Below are positions 48,197 through 56,165 of a stretch of DNA of 64,000 nucleotides, one piece after another. The notes below the pieces were generated by a model that was not told the DNA's origin, did not search any database, and saw only the letters and a program-made list of their open reading frames with translations. Position numbers and translations under genes: made by a program. The DNA is from Ignavibacteriaceae bacterium (lineage in GTDB: Bacteria; Bacteroidota; Ignavibacteria; Ignavibacteriales; Ignavibacteriaceae), in NCBI GenBank assembly GCA_020848375.1, contig JADLAF010000041.1, positions 1-64,000 of the forward strand. The letters run 5' to 3'. How positions within the stretch are numbered: position 1 is the first letter of the stretch; each line of letters starts with the position of its first letter.

Positions 48197-49687
48197 ATGA
48201 ATCAGGAGATTACTGGCAAATCTTATCTGATGCTAACCCTAAATACATTAGGGTTTATGATTTGTTTCGCGGCATGGACGATCAATGGTGTGCTTGTGGC
48301 TTACCTTGTTGACAGTGGCATTTACAAATGGAGTAATGTTGAAGTCGGCTGGCTGCTCGGGCTGCCAATTCTCTCAGGCGCAATACTAAGATTTCCGGTT
48401 GGGATGCTGACCGACAAATTCGGCGGGAAAACCGTTTTCACTGCATTATTGTTCTTTTGCTCCATTCCTATGTTTTTGCTTGCCTATGCAAACAGTTTTT
48501 TGATATTTGCCGTTTTAAGTCTGATATTCGGTCTGACCGGTGCTAGTTTTGCCTGCGGAGTGGCCTACACATCACTTTGGTTCCCAAAAAATAAACAGGG
48601 TACAGCTCTCGGAATTTTTGGTATTGGAACGGTTGGAACCGCACTAACTACACTGCTTGCACCTTCATTGTTAATGTATTTAACTGATGACGGAGTAAAT
48701 CCTGATGGATGGAGAACGTTGCCGCAGATCTATGCTGGTGCATTAATATTAACCGGTCTCCTGTTTCTGTTCCTTGCAACCAATAAAAAACCTGAAAAGA
48801 AAAAAACTATAAAAGAGCTGATGCTTCCCTTGAAGGAAATTCGGTTGTGGAGATTCGGACTTTATTATTTTCTTGTGTTTGGCTGTTTTGTTGCATTCTC
48901 ACAATGGCTGGTGCCGTATTATGTAAATGTCTATTCAATGCCTTTAGTAACTGCCGGTTTTCTTACATCTGCATTTAGTTTTCCCGCCGGTTTATTCAGA
49001 GCAATTGGCGGGTGGCTTTCAGATAAATATGGACCACGCAGGGTCATGTATCGTGTGTTTGGCGCTTCTATCATCCTGACTTTTCTGTTAATTTTTCCGA
49101 GGATGGAAGTGTATTCACCTGGTTCAGGCGTTACTGCGCCTGTTAGCGGTAAAGTTTCTGCCGTTGATGACACTAGTGTGATGGTGGGCGAATCAAAGGT
49201 TTTATATACAAAGCGCGATCCCTCGACAATACATGAAAAAGATCTCACATTGGTTTTCCCTGTAATTGAAGGATGGCATGAACCAATAGTTAATGTTGGC
49301 GATGAGGTCAGAAAAAAAGAATTGCTTGCCCGCGGCGTTACAAGAATATTTTTTCAGGCCAATGTTTGGATTTTTACCGGTTTAGTGCTTCTGATCGGAT
49401 TGGCCTGGGGAATAGGGATGGGGGCTGTATATAAATTTATACCGGAATATTTTCCAAATGACATTGGAGTTGTTGGCGGTATGGTAGGAGTGCTTGGCGG
49501 TCTGGGAGGTTTCTTTAGTCCGATTTTCTTCGGTTATCTGTTAAGTTTTTCCGGAGTCTGGACATCAAGCTGGGTGATGATGCATATACTTTCGATTGTA
49601 TGTTTGGTCTGGTTTCATCTTGTTGTGACGAGAATGCTTAACCGAAGATCACCGGAACTTCAGACCCGATTTGAAACCGCTGACTAA
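48197..49687 (+). CDS. narK: Nitrate/nitrite transporter (MFS) with an inserted lipoyl-like domain
   Basis: A 496-residue major facilitator of the NNP family: FPVGMLTDKFGGK between helices 2 and 3, GLTGASFACGVAYTSLWFPKNKQGTALGIFGIGTVGTA with the family nitrate signature, and a second signature GGMVGVLGGLGGFFSPIFFG. Between about residues 303 and 385 lies a non-membrane insertion. Its TAPVSGKVSAVDDTSVMV and VNVGDEVRKKELLARG segments resemble the two half-motifs of biotinyl/lipoyl or HlyD barrel-sandwich domains. Typical NarK proteins (about 430-470) lack it. Confidence 0.93.
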   Translation: MNQEITGKSYLMLTLNTLGFMICFAAWTINGVLVAYLVDSGIYKWSNVEVGWLLGLPILSGAILRFPVGMLTDKFGGKTVFTALLFFCSIPMFLLAYANSFLIFAVLSLIFGLTGASFACGVAYTSLWFPKNKQGTALGIFGIGTVGTALTTLLAPSLLMYLTDDGVNPDGWRTLPQIYAGALILTGLLFLFLATNKKPEKKKTIKELMLPLKEIRLWRFGLYYFLVFGCFVAFSQWLVPYYVNVYSMPLVTAGFLTSAFSFPAGLFRAIGGWLSDKYGPRRVMYRVFGASIILTFLLIFPRMEVYSPGSGVTAPVSGKVSAVDDTSVMVGESKVLYTKRDPSTIHEKDLTLVFPVIEGWHEPIVNVGDEVRKKELLARGVTRIFFQANVWIFTGLVLLIGLAWGIGMGAVYKFIPEYFPNDIGVVGGMVGVLGGLGGFFSPIFFGYLLSFSGVWTSSWVMMHILSIVCLVWFHLVVTRMLNRRSPELQTRFETAD

Positions 49688-49741
49688 TTTTTGTTCTTTG
49701 ACTTATTGAAAAAAACTATTCTCTGAGATAAACTGTGTGGG

Positions 49742-50839
49742 CTACTCTGTGTCCTGTTTTGGTTGCAGCAAATTGAATTGCACTAAAACAGTCTTCAGGA
49801 AACCGATGAATGCCCCGGTCCAGGCGATAAGTGCAATGTAAATAAAATATTCGGGCACGCTGTCAAGAAAGTGCATATCGAGTGCATCTGCCATACGGAA
49901 TGTTGCCGCGGTGTACATTCCAAGCGGAAAAACAGCCCCCCAATAGAGTGGATCGTATCGGAGCTTAAATTTCTTGTATAGATGTCTCCAAATTGCCAGT
50001 ATAAAAAGCATTGGTATCCACCAGGTTCCTGTCACCCAAAAGAATATGGTGAATCCTTTTAGAAATGGAATCATTGATTCAAGAAATGGTGCATGAATCT
50101 CAGAAATCAGCAATGAGCCGGCAAGTGTTGAAATTGCCATTGCACCCATATTAATCCAGTATGGCGGAGAAAGATCTCCAGGTGAAAATTTAAAGAATGT
50201 GTACCGGTAAAAAATTAGAGAGATCATCCAGATATAGAGCATTCCGCCCCATAACCACATGCAGAGTGCCAGGAAGTTCATCTGTAATTTATCGGGTTGC
50301 TGCAGATCGGCGGCCAGTAGAGCACTGAGAACGGCAATCGCCTGAGTAGCAACAACAGCTAATAACCAGGCACCTGTTATTCCTTCGTTTAAGGCAGGTT
50401 TTTCTTCTTTGACCGTGAAACCAGTAAATATTGTGTAGTTTAAGACTACCCAAAGGAATAAACCAACTGACCAAAGAAGGAAGGCAGTATTATAGTCCTT
50501 ATAGATGATGATGAATTGACTGCCTAGAATGCAGGAAGCCGCAACGGTTGTAAAAAAAGCCGGACCTTTCTGATGATCAATAAGGTCTTTGAAAAAAATG
50601 ATTCGACAGAGATAAATTCTAAGAAATGTTAAAACCCAGAGCGAGACATAGAACCAGCAGTTTAACCAGAAGAGCAAAAGTGCAATGGTTTGCATACCTA
50701 AAAGGTGGCATGAGATTGAAACTATACCGGTTGACATCACCATTGCAAAATAGGCAGGATGTAAATTCCGTGCCGTCTCTTTTAGCCGCCCGCTAAACAT
50801 CGCGGTGTAAGTCTCATTACTTTGATTGTTTTTATTCAT
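49742..50839 (-). CDS. TehA/SLAC1-family (TDT) anion channel or transporter
   Basis: A 365-residue protein with about ten helices, starting after a short cytoplasmic lead with NLHPAYFAMVMSTGIVSI, the standard start of the TDT family, and with FHGFWVTGTWWIP-type FFWVTGTWWIPML later on. Family members include tellurite-resistance TehA, malate transporter Mae1 and plant SLAC1 anion channel, which also conducts nitrate. Being convergent with narK and next to nitrate genes, an anion or nitrite role is possible but not shown. A palindrome lies about 30 bases upstream of the start. Confidence 0.83.
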   Translation of the reverse strand: MNKNNQSNETYTAMFSGRLKETARNLHPAYFAMVMSTGIVSISCHLLGMQTIALLLFWLNCWFYVSLWVLTFLRIYLCRIIFFKDLIDHQKGPAFFTTVAASCILGSQFIIIYKDYNTAFLLWSVGLFLWVVLNYTIFTGFTVKEEKPALNEGITGAWLLAVVATQAIAVLSALLAADLQQPDKLQMNFLALCMWLWGGMLYIWMISLIFYRYTFFKFSPGDLSPPYWINMGAMAISTLAGSLLISEIHAPFLESMIPFLKGFTIFFWVTGTWWIPMLFILAIWRHLYKKFKLRYDPLYWGAVFPLGMYTAATFRMADALDMHFLDSVPEYFIYIALIAWTGAFIGFLKTVLVQFNLLQPKQDTE

Positions 50840-50867
50840 TTACAATAACAAATTAAGAATTTTGTTG

Positions 50868-50883
50868 TAACTTTCACAAGTTA
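50868..50883. promoter_or_regulatory. Perfect palindrome, candidate operator
   Basis: TAACTT-TCAC-AAGTTA is a perfect 6+4+6 inverted repeat in the 285-bp gap between the divergent TehA-like and DoxX genes. The 4-base spacer equals that of CRP/FNR-family sites, but the half-site differs from FNR (TTGAT). It sits 29-44 bases upstream of the TehA-like start codon, where it could control that gene. Confidence 0.45.
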
Positions 50884-50924
50884 ATCAAACAGTATGTAAT
50901 TCACGTAAAAAAATATACATAATC

Positions 50925-51069
50925 TTTCTCCGAGCCGGTTTTTCTAAGGCAGAAACGCTATGAAAATCCAGCCGTTAGGGTAAGGTTGGAAACGAACTTA
51001 CCTGCCATTCACAGAAATGTGAACTTTTGCAAAGGAGAGTTGAAAAAAAGAAATTTATTTCTTTCTTTG
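50925..51069 (+). ncRNA. Structured leader RNA, candidate molybdenum-cofactor-type riboswitch
   Basis: Several helices fold in order. TTCTCC (50926-50931) pairs with GGAGAG (51034-51039) to close the domain. CTAAGGC (50944-50950) pairs with GCCGTTAG (50971-50978, one bulge). GGTAAG (50979-50984) pairs with CTTACC (50997-51002) around a loop containing GGAAAC. TTCACA (51008-51013) pairs with TGTGAA (51018-51023) around a GAAA loop. An intrinsic terminator follows. From memory the CTCCGAGCC start, the GGAAAC hairpin and TTACCTGCC resemble the Moco RNA motif, and molybdoenzyme genes flank it; I cannot confirm the family. Confidence 0.5.
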
Positions 51070-51094
51070 ACCTGCCTCCGTGCAGGTTTTTATT
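51070..51094 (+). terminator. Intrinsic terminator at the end of the leader RNA
   Basis: ACCTGC (51070-51075), loop CTCCGT, GCAGGT (51082-51087), then TTTTTATTT. The left arm ACCTGC is repeated exactly at 51000-51005 inside the leader fold, so the right arm could pair with either copy. That would let the leader decide whether DoxX is transcribed. Confidence 0.75.
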
Positions 51095-51124
51095 TGACTT
51101 TTAACTAATCTATATGAGGTTATC

Positions 51125-51553
51125 ATGAATCAATACAAAAAAATCACCGACTGGCTTAGTGCTCATTCCGATCTGGCGTATCCTTTTATAAGGATTTTTC
51201 TTGGTGTGGCTCTGCTTATCCGTGGTGTAATGCTCTTAATCAATCCTGAAGCATTAACACAGCTTGAAGGTGCCAGTCAGTTCTACTGGTCATTTTCTTA
51301 TGTTATAATCCTGCATATCATTGGCGGTATAATGCTTGCCATAGGGCTGGCAACCAGGATCGCGGCACTATTGCAGATACCGGTGTTGTTCGGAGCAGTC
51401 TTCTTTATTCACCTTAAGCAGGGATTAGTGGTTGTAGAGCAGTCATTTGAACTTTCCGTTCTGGTGCTTGTTTTGTTAACTGTTTTTTTCCTCTTCGGAG
51501 GCGGGGGAATGTCCTTTGATGAGGTGCTCGCGCGAAAGAAAGCCGGCAAATAA
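51125..51553 (+). CDS. DoxX-family membrane protein
   Basis: A 142-residue protein with four helices: YPFIRIFLGVALLIRGVMLLINP, YVIILHIIGGIMLAIGLATRIAALLQIPVLFGAVFF and a C-terminal LSVLVLVLLTVFFLFGG. This is the DoxX/SURF4-like pattern. The name comes from an archaeal thiosulfate-quinone oxidoreductase subunit, but most bacterial members are of unknown role. It lies between the leader RNA with its terminator and a second terminator, so it may form a one-gene unit under that control. Confidence 0.8.
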   Translation: MNQYKKITDWLSAHSDLAYPFIRIFLGVALLIRGVMLLINPEALTQLEGASQFYWSFSYVIILHIIGGIMLAIGLATRIAALLQIPVLFGAVFFIHLKQGLVVVEQSFELSVLVLVLLTVFFLFGGGGMSFDEVLARKKAGK

Positions 51554-51580
51554 AAAAAACCGAATGAAAAATTCGATTCA

Positions 51581-51611
51581 ATATTTCGGATGAAGTTCCC
51601 GAAATATTTTT
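51581..51611 (+). terminator. Intrinsic terminator after the DoxX gene
   Basis: ATATTTCGG (51581-51589) pairs perfectly with CCGAAATAT (51599-51607) around a nine-base loop, followed by four further Ts. A smaller hairpin, CGAAT-GAAAA-ATTCG (51561-51575), sits just upstream, 8 bases after the DoxX stop. Confidence 0.65.
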
Positions 51612-51668
51612 AAAAATTCCAAAGTTAAACTATAATAATGATAAATAAAATAAAACAGGAAAACCTTG

Positions 51669-52409
51669 ATGGGTACATTACTCGATACAAATAAAACAAT
51701 CGGACAAATAGTTAAAGATGATTTCCGGGCAGCCGAAGTTTTCAAGAAGTTCGGAATAGATTTTTGCTGCGGCGGTAAAATCACAATAGATGAAGCATGC
51801 GCCAGTAACTCTATTAATAAAGAGGAACTAATGTCTCTGCTTGAAACCAATTTAAGCAAAGCAGCAGGAAGCAATGCGCAGAATTTTAAGGATTGGGAGC
51901 CCGATTTTCTGACAAACTACATTATAAATGTTCATCATAAATATGTTAATGATAATCTTACCCTCTTATATGAGTTCACCCAGAAAATAGCTTACGTCCA
52001 CGGTCAGAGACATCCTGAATTGTTGAAAGTTGCGGAGAATTATGCTGCTGTTGCTCAGGAGTTGAGCAACCACATGATGAAGGAAGAGAGAATTCTTTTT
52101 CCGTACATTATACAATTATATTCAGCTTACAAAAAGCAGGAACCCGCCACGGAATCACCGTTTGGGAGCATTCGCAATCCGATCAAAATGATGGAAATGG
52201 AGCACGAGAATGCTGGCGGCCTGCTAAAAGAGATGCGGGAAATAACTTCAGATTATACATTGCCGTACGATGCATGTAACACATATACAGTAACATTTAA
52301 AAAGCTTGATGAATTTGAAAATGATCTTCATCAGCACATTCATCTTGAAAACAATATCCTTTTCCCCCGTGCTATTGAAATTGAAGATGAAATGCAGGGA
52401 GTAAAATAA
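51669..52409 (+). CDS. ric: Di-iron iron-sulfur-cluster repair protein (RIC/ScdA/YtfE)
   Basis: A 246-residue protein: N-terminal ScdA_N domain with FKKFGIDFCCGGKITIDEAC, then a hemerythrin-like four-helix domain whose iron ligands appear in NVHHKYV, HGQRHPELL, LSNHMMKEERILFPYI, MEHENAGG and DLHQHIHLENNILFPRA. RIC proteins repair Fe-S clusters damaged by nitric oxide and oxidants, fitting a nitrate-reducing lifestyle. ATG 51669 is chosen, with AGGA about ten bases upstream; a TTG directly before it is possible. Confidence 0.93.
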   Translation: MGTLLDTNKTIGQIVKDDFRAAEVFKKFGIDFCCGGKITIDEACASNSINKEELMSLLETNLSKAAGSNAQNFKDWEPDFLTNYIINVHHKYVNDNLTLLYEFTQKIAYVHGQRHPELLKVAENYAAVAQELSNHMMKEERILFPYIIQLYSAYKKQEPATESPFGSIRNPIKMMEMEHENAGGLLKEMREITSDYTLPYDACNTYTVTFKKLDEFENDLHQHIHLENNILFPRAIEIEDEMQGVK

Positions 52410-53089
52410 TGCCAATGGAGTTTAATACTATCGGTGGGGCAGATCCTCTGAAAAGGTTTGTTGAGAAGGAAGGCGATGAAGAATTTTCGCCGATGAATCC
52501 ACCGGATGCTTACGCACCTCCGGCACTTGAGGACATGAGTGCTGATGAAATGGACGAAGTGCTTCACCGATTTATAGATGAACACAACAAGTGTCTGAAA
52601 AAAGTTGATTCTTTTGAGCAGGCGTTAAACAGAATCAGGGAAGAAGGTTTTGGCGCTCACAAAGAAGTAAGTAATTCGTTATCCGATTTCTTTGAGTTTG
52701 TAGATAATAACGTCACCAAACATAATATAAAAGAAGAAAAGATACTTTTCCCGTTGTTGCAGCAAAGATATTTTGAGACCGGCGAACATAGCCAGGGAAG
52801 TGTACAAAAAACTGCTGTTGATATGCTCGAAGATGACCATGTTAAATTTATGCAGCTTGCGGCAATAACGTTCACACTGCTTGGATTAGCAGGAAGACTG
52901 CCTGATCAGTCGTCCCGCTTAGTAGTTCTTGATTTTGCCCTGGAGCAGGGGAAGATGCTGGCTGAGATGCTGCGGCTACATATTTTCCGGGAGGATAAAA
53001 TTGTTTTCCCCTTCGCACAAAAGAACCTTTCTGCCGAAGAATTTTCGGAAATAAAAATCCGGATGGATGAGTACGAAAAAAGGAGTTAG
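52409..53089 (+). CDS. Hemerythrin-domain protein
   Basis: A 226-residue protein with an acidic/proline-rich N-terminal 45 residues, then a hemerythrin HHE domain: FIDEHNKCLKKVD, NVTKHNIKEEKILFPLL, MLEDDHVKFMQLA and LHIFREDKIVFPFA supply the usual His/Glu iron ligands. It may bind oxygen or nitric oxide or assist RIC, whose stop its ATG overlaps by one base. The N-terminal extension has no recognised domain. Confidence 0.83.
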   Translation: MPMEFNTIGGADPLKRFVEKEGDEEFSPMNPPDAYAPPALEDMSADEMDEVLHRFIDEHNKCLKKVDSFEQALNRIREEGFGAHKEVSNSLSDFFEFVDNNVTKHNIKEEKILFPLLQQRYFETGEHSQGSVQKTAVDMLEDDHVKFMQLAAITFTLLGLAGRLPDQSSRLVVLDFALEQGKMLAEMLRLHIFREDKIVFPFAQKNLSAEEFSEIKIRMDEYEKRS

Positions 53090-53131
53090 AAAAATATGAA
53101 TGACAACTATTTAATACTGTTAAAAGAACTA

Positions 53132-53139
53132 TATATTTG
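53132..53139 (+). promoter_or_regulatory. Candidate -7 promoter box upstream of the AhpD-like/Moco gene run
   Basis: TATATTTG matches TAnnTTTG at all fixed positions, in the 209-bp gap before the AhpD-like gene. The -33 position reads ATTT, a poor match. If real, it would give a leader of about 150 bases and make the Moco run a separate unit from DoxX-RIC. Confidence 0.4.
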
Positions 53140-53298
53140 TTTACATCATAATTTTATCACAGCGGTCTGTGAAGACTCTTTTTACGTACGCTCATCAATG
53201 CATTCCCGGCATTCTTAAGGTCTGATTGCGGTTTTTTGATTCAGAATTACAACTCTTTAAATAAGAGTTCCCGGATAGAAAAAAAAGATATAAAGACT

Positions 53299-53622
53299 AT
53301 GAGTGAGTTACCAAAAAGATATAAAAAGTTCATGGATACCTTCCCTGATGTGGGTGAGGCATACAAAAAGCTGGGGGATGCAGTTCATCAGGCAGGTCCG
53401 CTCGATGAAAAGTCGCGGGCATTAATAAAGCTGGCTATTTCTGCCGGGGCAAGACTTGAAGGGGCTGTTCATGCACATGCGCGTAAAGCCCTTGATGCCG
53501 GATGCACAGAGGATGAGGTACGGCAGGTTGCATTATTGTCGCTTCCGACCATCGGGTTTCCCTCAATGATGGCGGCGTTAAGCTGGATTGATGATATCAT
53601 TGGAGAGGGTAATGCTTCATAA
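53299..53622 (+). CDS. Carboxymuconolactone decarboxylase / AhpD-like family protein
   Basis: A 107-residue helical protein: VGEAYKKLGDAVHQAGPLDEKSRALIKLAISAG, then EGAVHAHARKALDAGCTEDEVRQVALL. That is the AhpD/CMD core, but the usual CxxC redox pair is absent and only the Glu-His part is kept, so a peroxidase role is unlikely. ATG 53299 is preferred over an upstream in-frame start at 53236, which would add a non-conserved lysine-rich segment. It overlaps the chromate transporter gene by 11 bases. Confidence 0.8.
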   Translation: MSELPKRYKKFMDTFPDVGEAYKKLGDAVHQAGPLDEKSRALIKLAISAGARLEGAVHAHARKALDAGCTEDEVRQVALLSLPTIGFPSMMAALSWIDDIIGEGNAS

Positions 53623-54136
53623 CGTCTTTGAACTATTTCTTTCATTTTTGAAAGTTGGATCATTTTCTTTTGGCGGAGCATATTCTCTCATCCCGCTGAT
53701 TGAACGAGAAGTTGTTGAGAATAATTCCTGGCTGAATCATGAGGAGTTTATCCGCGTGCTTGGAATGGTGGAAGTGTTTCCGGGGGCTATCTCTATTAAA
53801 TTTGCAACATATACTGGTTATAAAGTAGCAGGTGTTTTTGGAGTACTTGCCGCTAATCTGGGAAATGTGATTGCCCCCGCTGCGCTGATATTGGCTGCGA
53901 TTTTTTTCTCATCACATTTTGAAAAAAATGCTATGGTTCAGAAAGCATTTACGGGGGTGAAATTTTCAATAATAGGCATGATCGCCGCAATTATGTATAA
54001 GTATGCGGTTAAAAATTCATTGGACCTTACCAGTGTAGCTTTCCTTCTTCTGGGAGTTGTACTAATTATTTTATTCAACCTGCATCCGGCCTACGTAGTT
54101 CTTATTTCGGCTGCTGCTGCACTAATAGTTTTATAG
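53612..54136 (+). CDS. Single-domain (half-size) chromate transporter family protein
   Basis: A 174-residue membrane protein with the ChrA half-domain pattern FLKVGSFSFGGAYSLIPLIEREVV, then MVEVFPGAISIKFATYTGYKVAG (residues about 45-70) and four further helices. ATG 53612 has GGAGAGGG five bases upstream and is preferred. Half-size ChrA proteins normally come as two adjacent genes; only one is here. It sits between a redox-like gene and moaA, so transport of an oxyanion such as molybdate or sulfate can be imagined but is not shown. Confidence 0.85.
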   Translation: MLHNVFELFLSFLKVGSFSFGGAYSLIPLIEREVVENNSWLNHEEFIRVLGMVEVFPGAISIKFATYTGYKVAGVFGVLAANLGNVIAPAALILAAIFFSSHFEKNAMVQKAFTGVKFSIIGMIAAIMYKYAVKNSLDLTSVAFLLLGVVLIILFNLHPAYVVLISAAAALIVL

Positions 54137-54139
54137 CGT

Positions 54140-55141
54140 GTGATACAGTTAGTAGATAAATTTGAACGAGTCCATGATTACCTGAGAATTTCTCTCACGG
54201 ATAAATGTAACCTCAGATGTCTTTACTGTAACCCTGATGGTGATCTTGAAAAACTCTTACACTCTCAGATTTTATCTTATGATGAACTTACAAGGTTAAT
54301 CAGAATATTTGTGAGTCGGCTTGGAACAAAAAAGATACGATTAACCGGAGGTGAGCCGCTTGCCCGCAAAGACATTGTTAAATTCTTTGAAACATTGTCT
54401 CAATTTAAGAAAGAGAATCCTTTTCAACTTTGCGTGACAACTAACGGAACACTGCTGGAAGATAAAATTGAGCAGTTAAAGCATCATGGACTTGATAAAA
54501 TTAACATATCGCTCGATTCTTTACAGAGAGAGCGATTTGAAAAAATAACCGGGCAAGACTCTCTTGAAACAGTTTTGCGCTCGGTTGATCTTGCCGAATC
54601 ACTTGGTTTTACGCCGGTAAAAATCAATGTGGTTGTAATGAGGGGAATAAACGATGATGAAGTCCTTGACTTTATTGAGTTCGCGAAAGATCGTATGATC
54701 AATATCCGGTTTATTGAGTTTATGCCTTTCAGTGAGAACAAGTGGAGTGAAAATTCTTTTATCAGTTACCAGGAATTAAAAAATATAATTTCAGAGAGAT
54801 ATGAACTGAAGGAATTACATCATGAAATTCAGCGAGTGGCAAAAGATTTCAAAATTCAAAATCATAAAGCAACGGTCAGCTTTATAAGTTCGATTTCAAA
54901 TCATTTTTGCGGAAGCTGCAATCGTTTACGGATTACTTCTTCGGGCAAACTGAAATTATGCCTTTTCACTCCGATTAATGAGGAACTTGATTTGAGGAAG
55001 CTGTTGCGCAGTCCAGGTGTTTCAGATGACGAAATCGTCCGTTTTATTAATAATTCCCTGGACAGAAAAAACTTCCAGCATCCTGATGTAGGAGAATTAC
55101 TAAAATTAGAAAAAAACAATATGCTGGCAATTGGCGGATAA
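54140..55141 (+). CDS. moaA: GTP 3',8-cyclase (radical SAM)
   Basis: A 333-residue MoaA: first [4Fe-4S] site in LTDKCNLRCLYCNPDG, KIRLTGGEPL for SAM binding, a second cluster from CGSCNRLRITSSGKLKLCLF, and the C-terminal Gly-Gly (LAIGG) needed for activity. It performs the first step of molybdopterin synthesis from GTP. GTG start three bases after the transporter stop. Confidence 0.96.
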   Translation: MIQLVDKFERVHDYLRISLTDKCNLRCLYCNPDGDLEKLLHSQILSYDELTRLIRIFVSRLGTKKIRLTGGEPLARKDIVKFFETLSQFKKENPFQLCVTTNGTLLEDKIEQLKHHGLDKINISLDSLQRERFEKITGQDSLETVLRSVDLAESLGFTPVKINVVVMRGINDDEVLDFIEFAKDRMINIRFIEFMPFSENKWSENSFISYQELKNIISERYELKELHHEIQRVAKDFKIQNHKATVSFISSISNHFCGSCNRLRITSSGKLKLCLFTPINEELDLRKLLRSPGVSDDEIVRFINNSLDRKNFQHPDVGELLKLEKNNMLAIGG

Positions 55142-55142
55142 G

Positions 55143-55622
55143 ATGAAAAAGTTTTCTCATATTGACTCTGACGGAAAAGCATCCATGGTTGATGTCTCTG
55201 GTAAGGTGACTTCAATTCGAACGGCAGAAGCCGAGGCAACAGTAAATGTAACAAAAGAGCTTTTATCTTTAATACAACAGAATCAGATTGCAAAAGGGGA
55301 TGTCTTTTCAACTGCAAGAATAGCAGGAATTCAGGCGGCAAAATTAACTGCCGGGCTGATACCTCTTTGCCACAATATATTTATCTCAAAAGTTGATGTT
55401 GATTTTCAGGTTGATGAGATTTCAAATACAATAAAGATACAATCTTTCTGTAAGACAGAAAGTCAGACGGGTATTGAGATGGAAGCACTTATGGCAGTTT
55501 CTGTTGCCGCTCTCACAATTTATGATATGTGCAAAGCAGTTGATAAAGGAATTTTTATAAGTAAAATTAAGCTGCTCTCCAAAACCGGAGGAAAGAGCGG
55601 AGATTATCTGGACAAAGTATAG
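55143..55622 (+). CDS. moaC: Cyclic pyranopterin monophosphate synthase
   Basis: A 159-residue MoaC: MVDVSGK at the N terminus, GDVFSTARIAGIQAAKLTAGLIPLCHNI and the C-terminal GIEMEALMAVSVAALTIYDMCKA with catalytic Lys in the final loop. It converts the MoaA product to cPMP. ATG 55143 follows the moaA stop by one base; an upstream TTG inside moaA is less likely. Confidence 0.95.
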   Translation: MKKFSHIDSDGKASMVDVSGKVTSIRTAEAEATVNVTKELLSLIQQNQIAKGDVFSTARIAGIQAAKLTAGLIPLCHNIFISKVDVDFQVDEISNTIKIQSFCKTESQTGIEMEALMAVSVAALTIYDMCKAVDKGIFISKIKLLSKTGGKSGDYLDKV

Positions 55623-55666
55623 TTTAGTTTTCTCAGTAATTAGTGTTATACCACGAAAGGAATATA

Positions 55667-56161
55667 ATGAATATACAGAACGAAAGCAGTTTAGCAGAAG
55701 GAAATCTGGAGACAGGAAACACCTGCGGAAGAATTACCGCAATATCCATTAGCAAAAGGAAGGGTATTCCGAAAACAAATATTGACCAGGCAAAGTTGAT
55801 AGAAAATCATGGAATTGAAGGGGATATCCATGCAGGTAACTGGCATCGGCAGGTAAGTTTTCTTGGTTTGGAAAGTATAGAGAAAATGCGTCAAAAAGGT
55901 CTGCCAAATTTGCGTCCAGGCGCTTTTGCTGAAAACTTAACTACTGAATTTCTTGATCTGCCGCAGCTTGAAATTGGAACAAGAATCAGGATTGGAAATG
56001 AAGCAGAACTGGAAATAACCCAGATAGGTAAAGAATGCCATGACAAATGTGCAATTTTTGTTAAAGTCGGAGATTGTGTTATGCCGCGCGAGGGGATATT
56101 TGCTAAAGTAATTAGCAGCGGAGATATAAAGGTTGATGATAAAGTTGAAATAATCTCCTGA
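55667..56161 (+). CDS. MOSC-domain protein
   Basis: A 164-residue protein with the MOSC fold pattern: GRITAISISKRKGIPK, NHGIEGDIHAGNWHRQVSFLG, GAFAENLTTEFLDLPQLEIGTRIRIG and ITQIGKECHDKCAIF with the conserved Cys. MOSC domains bind molybdenum cofactor or carry sulfur for it. GAAAGGA lies upstream of ATG 55667. Its position between moaC and moeA, where some genomes have moaB or mog, suggests work on the late cofactor. Confidence 0.87.
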   Translation: MNIQNESSLAEGNLETGNTCGRITAISISKRKGIPKTNIDQAKLIENHGIEGDIHAGNWHRQVSFLGLESIEKMRQKGLPNLRPGAFAENLTTEFLDLPQLEIGTRIRIGNEAELEITQIGKECHDKCAIFVKVGDCVMPREGIFAKVISSGDIKVDDKVEIIS

Positions 56162-56165
56162 AACA

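Noticed and set aside
50868-50883. Palindrome as a true FNR site
   Set aside because: Spacing fits but the half-site TAACTT does not match TTGAT; kept only as an unassigned candidate operator.
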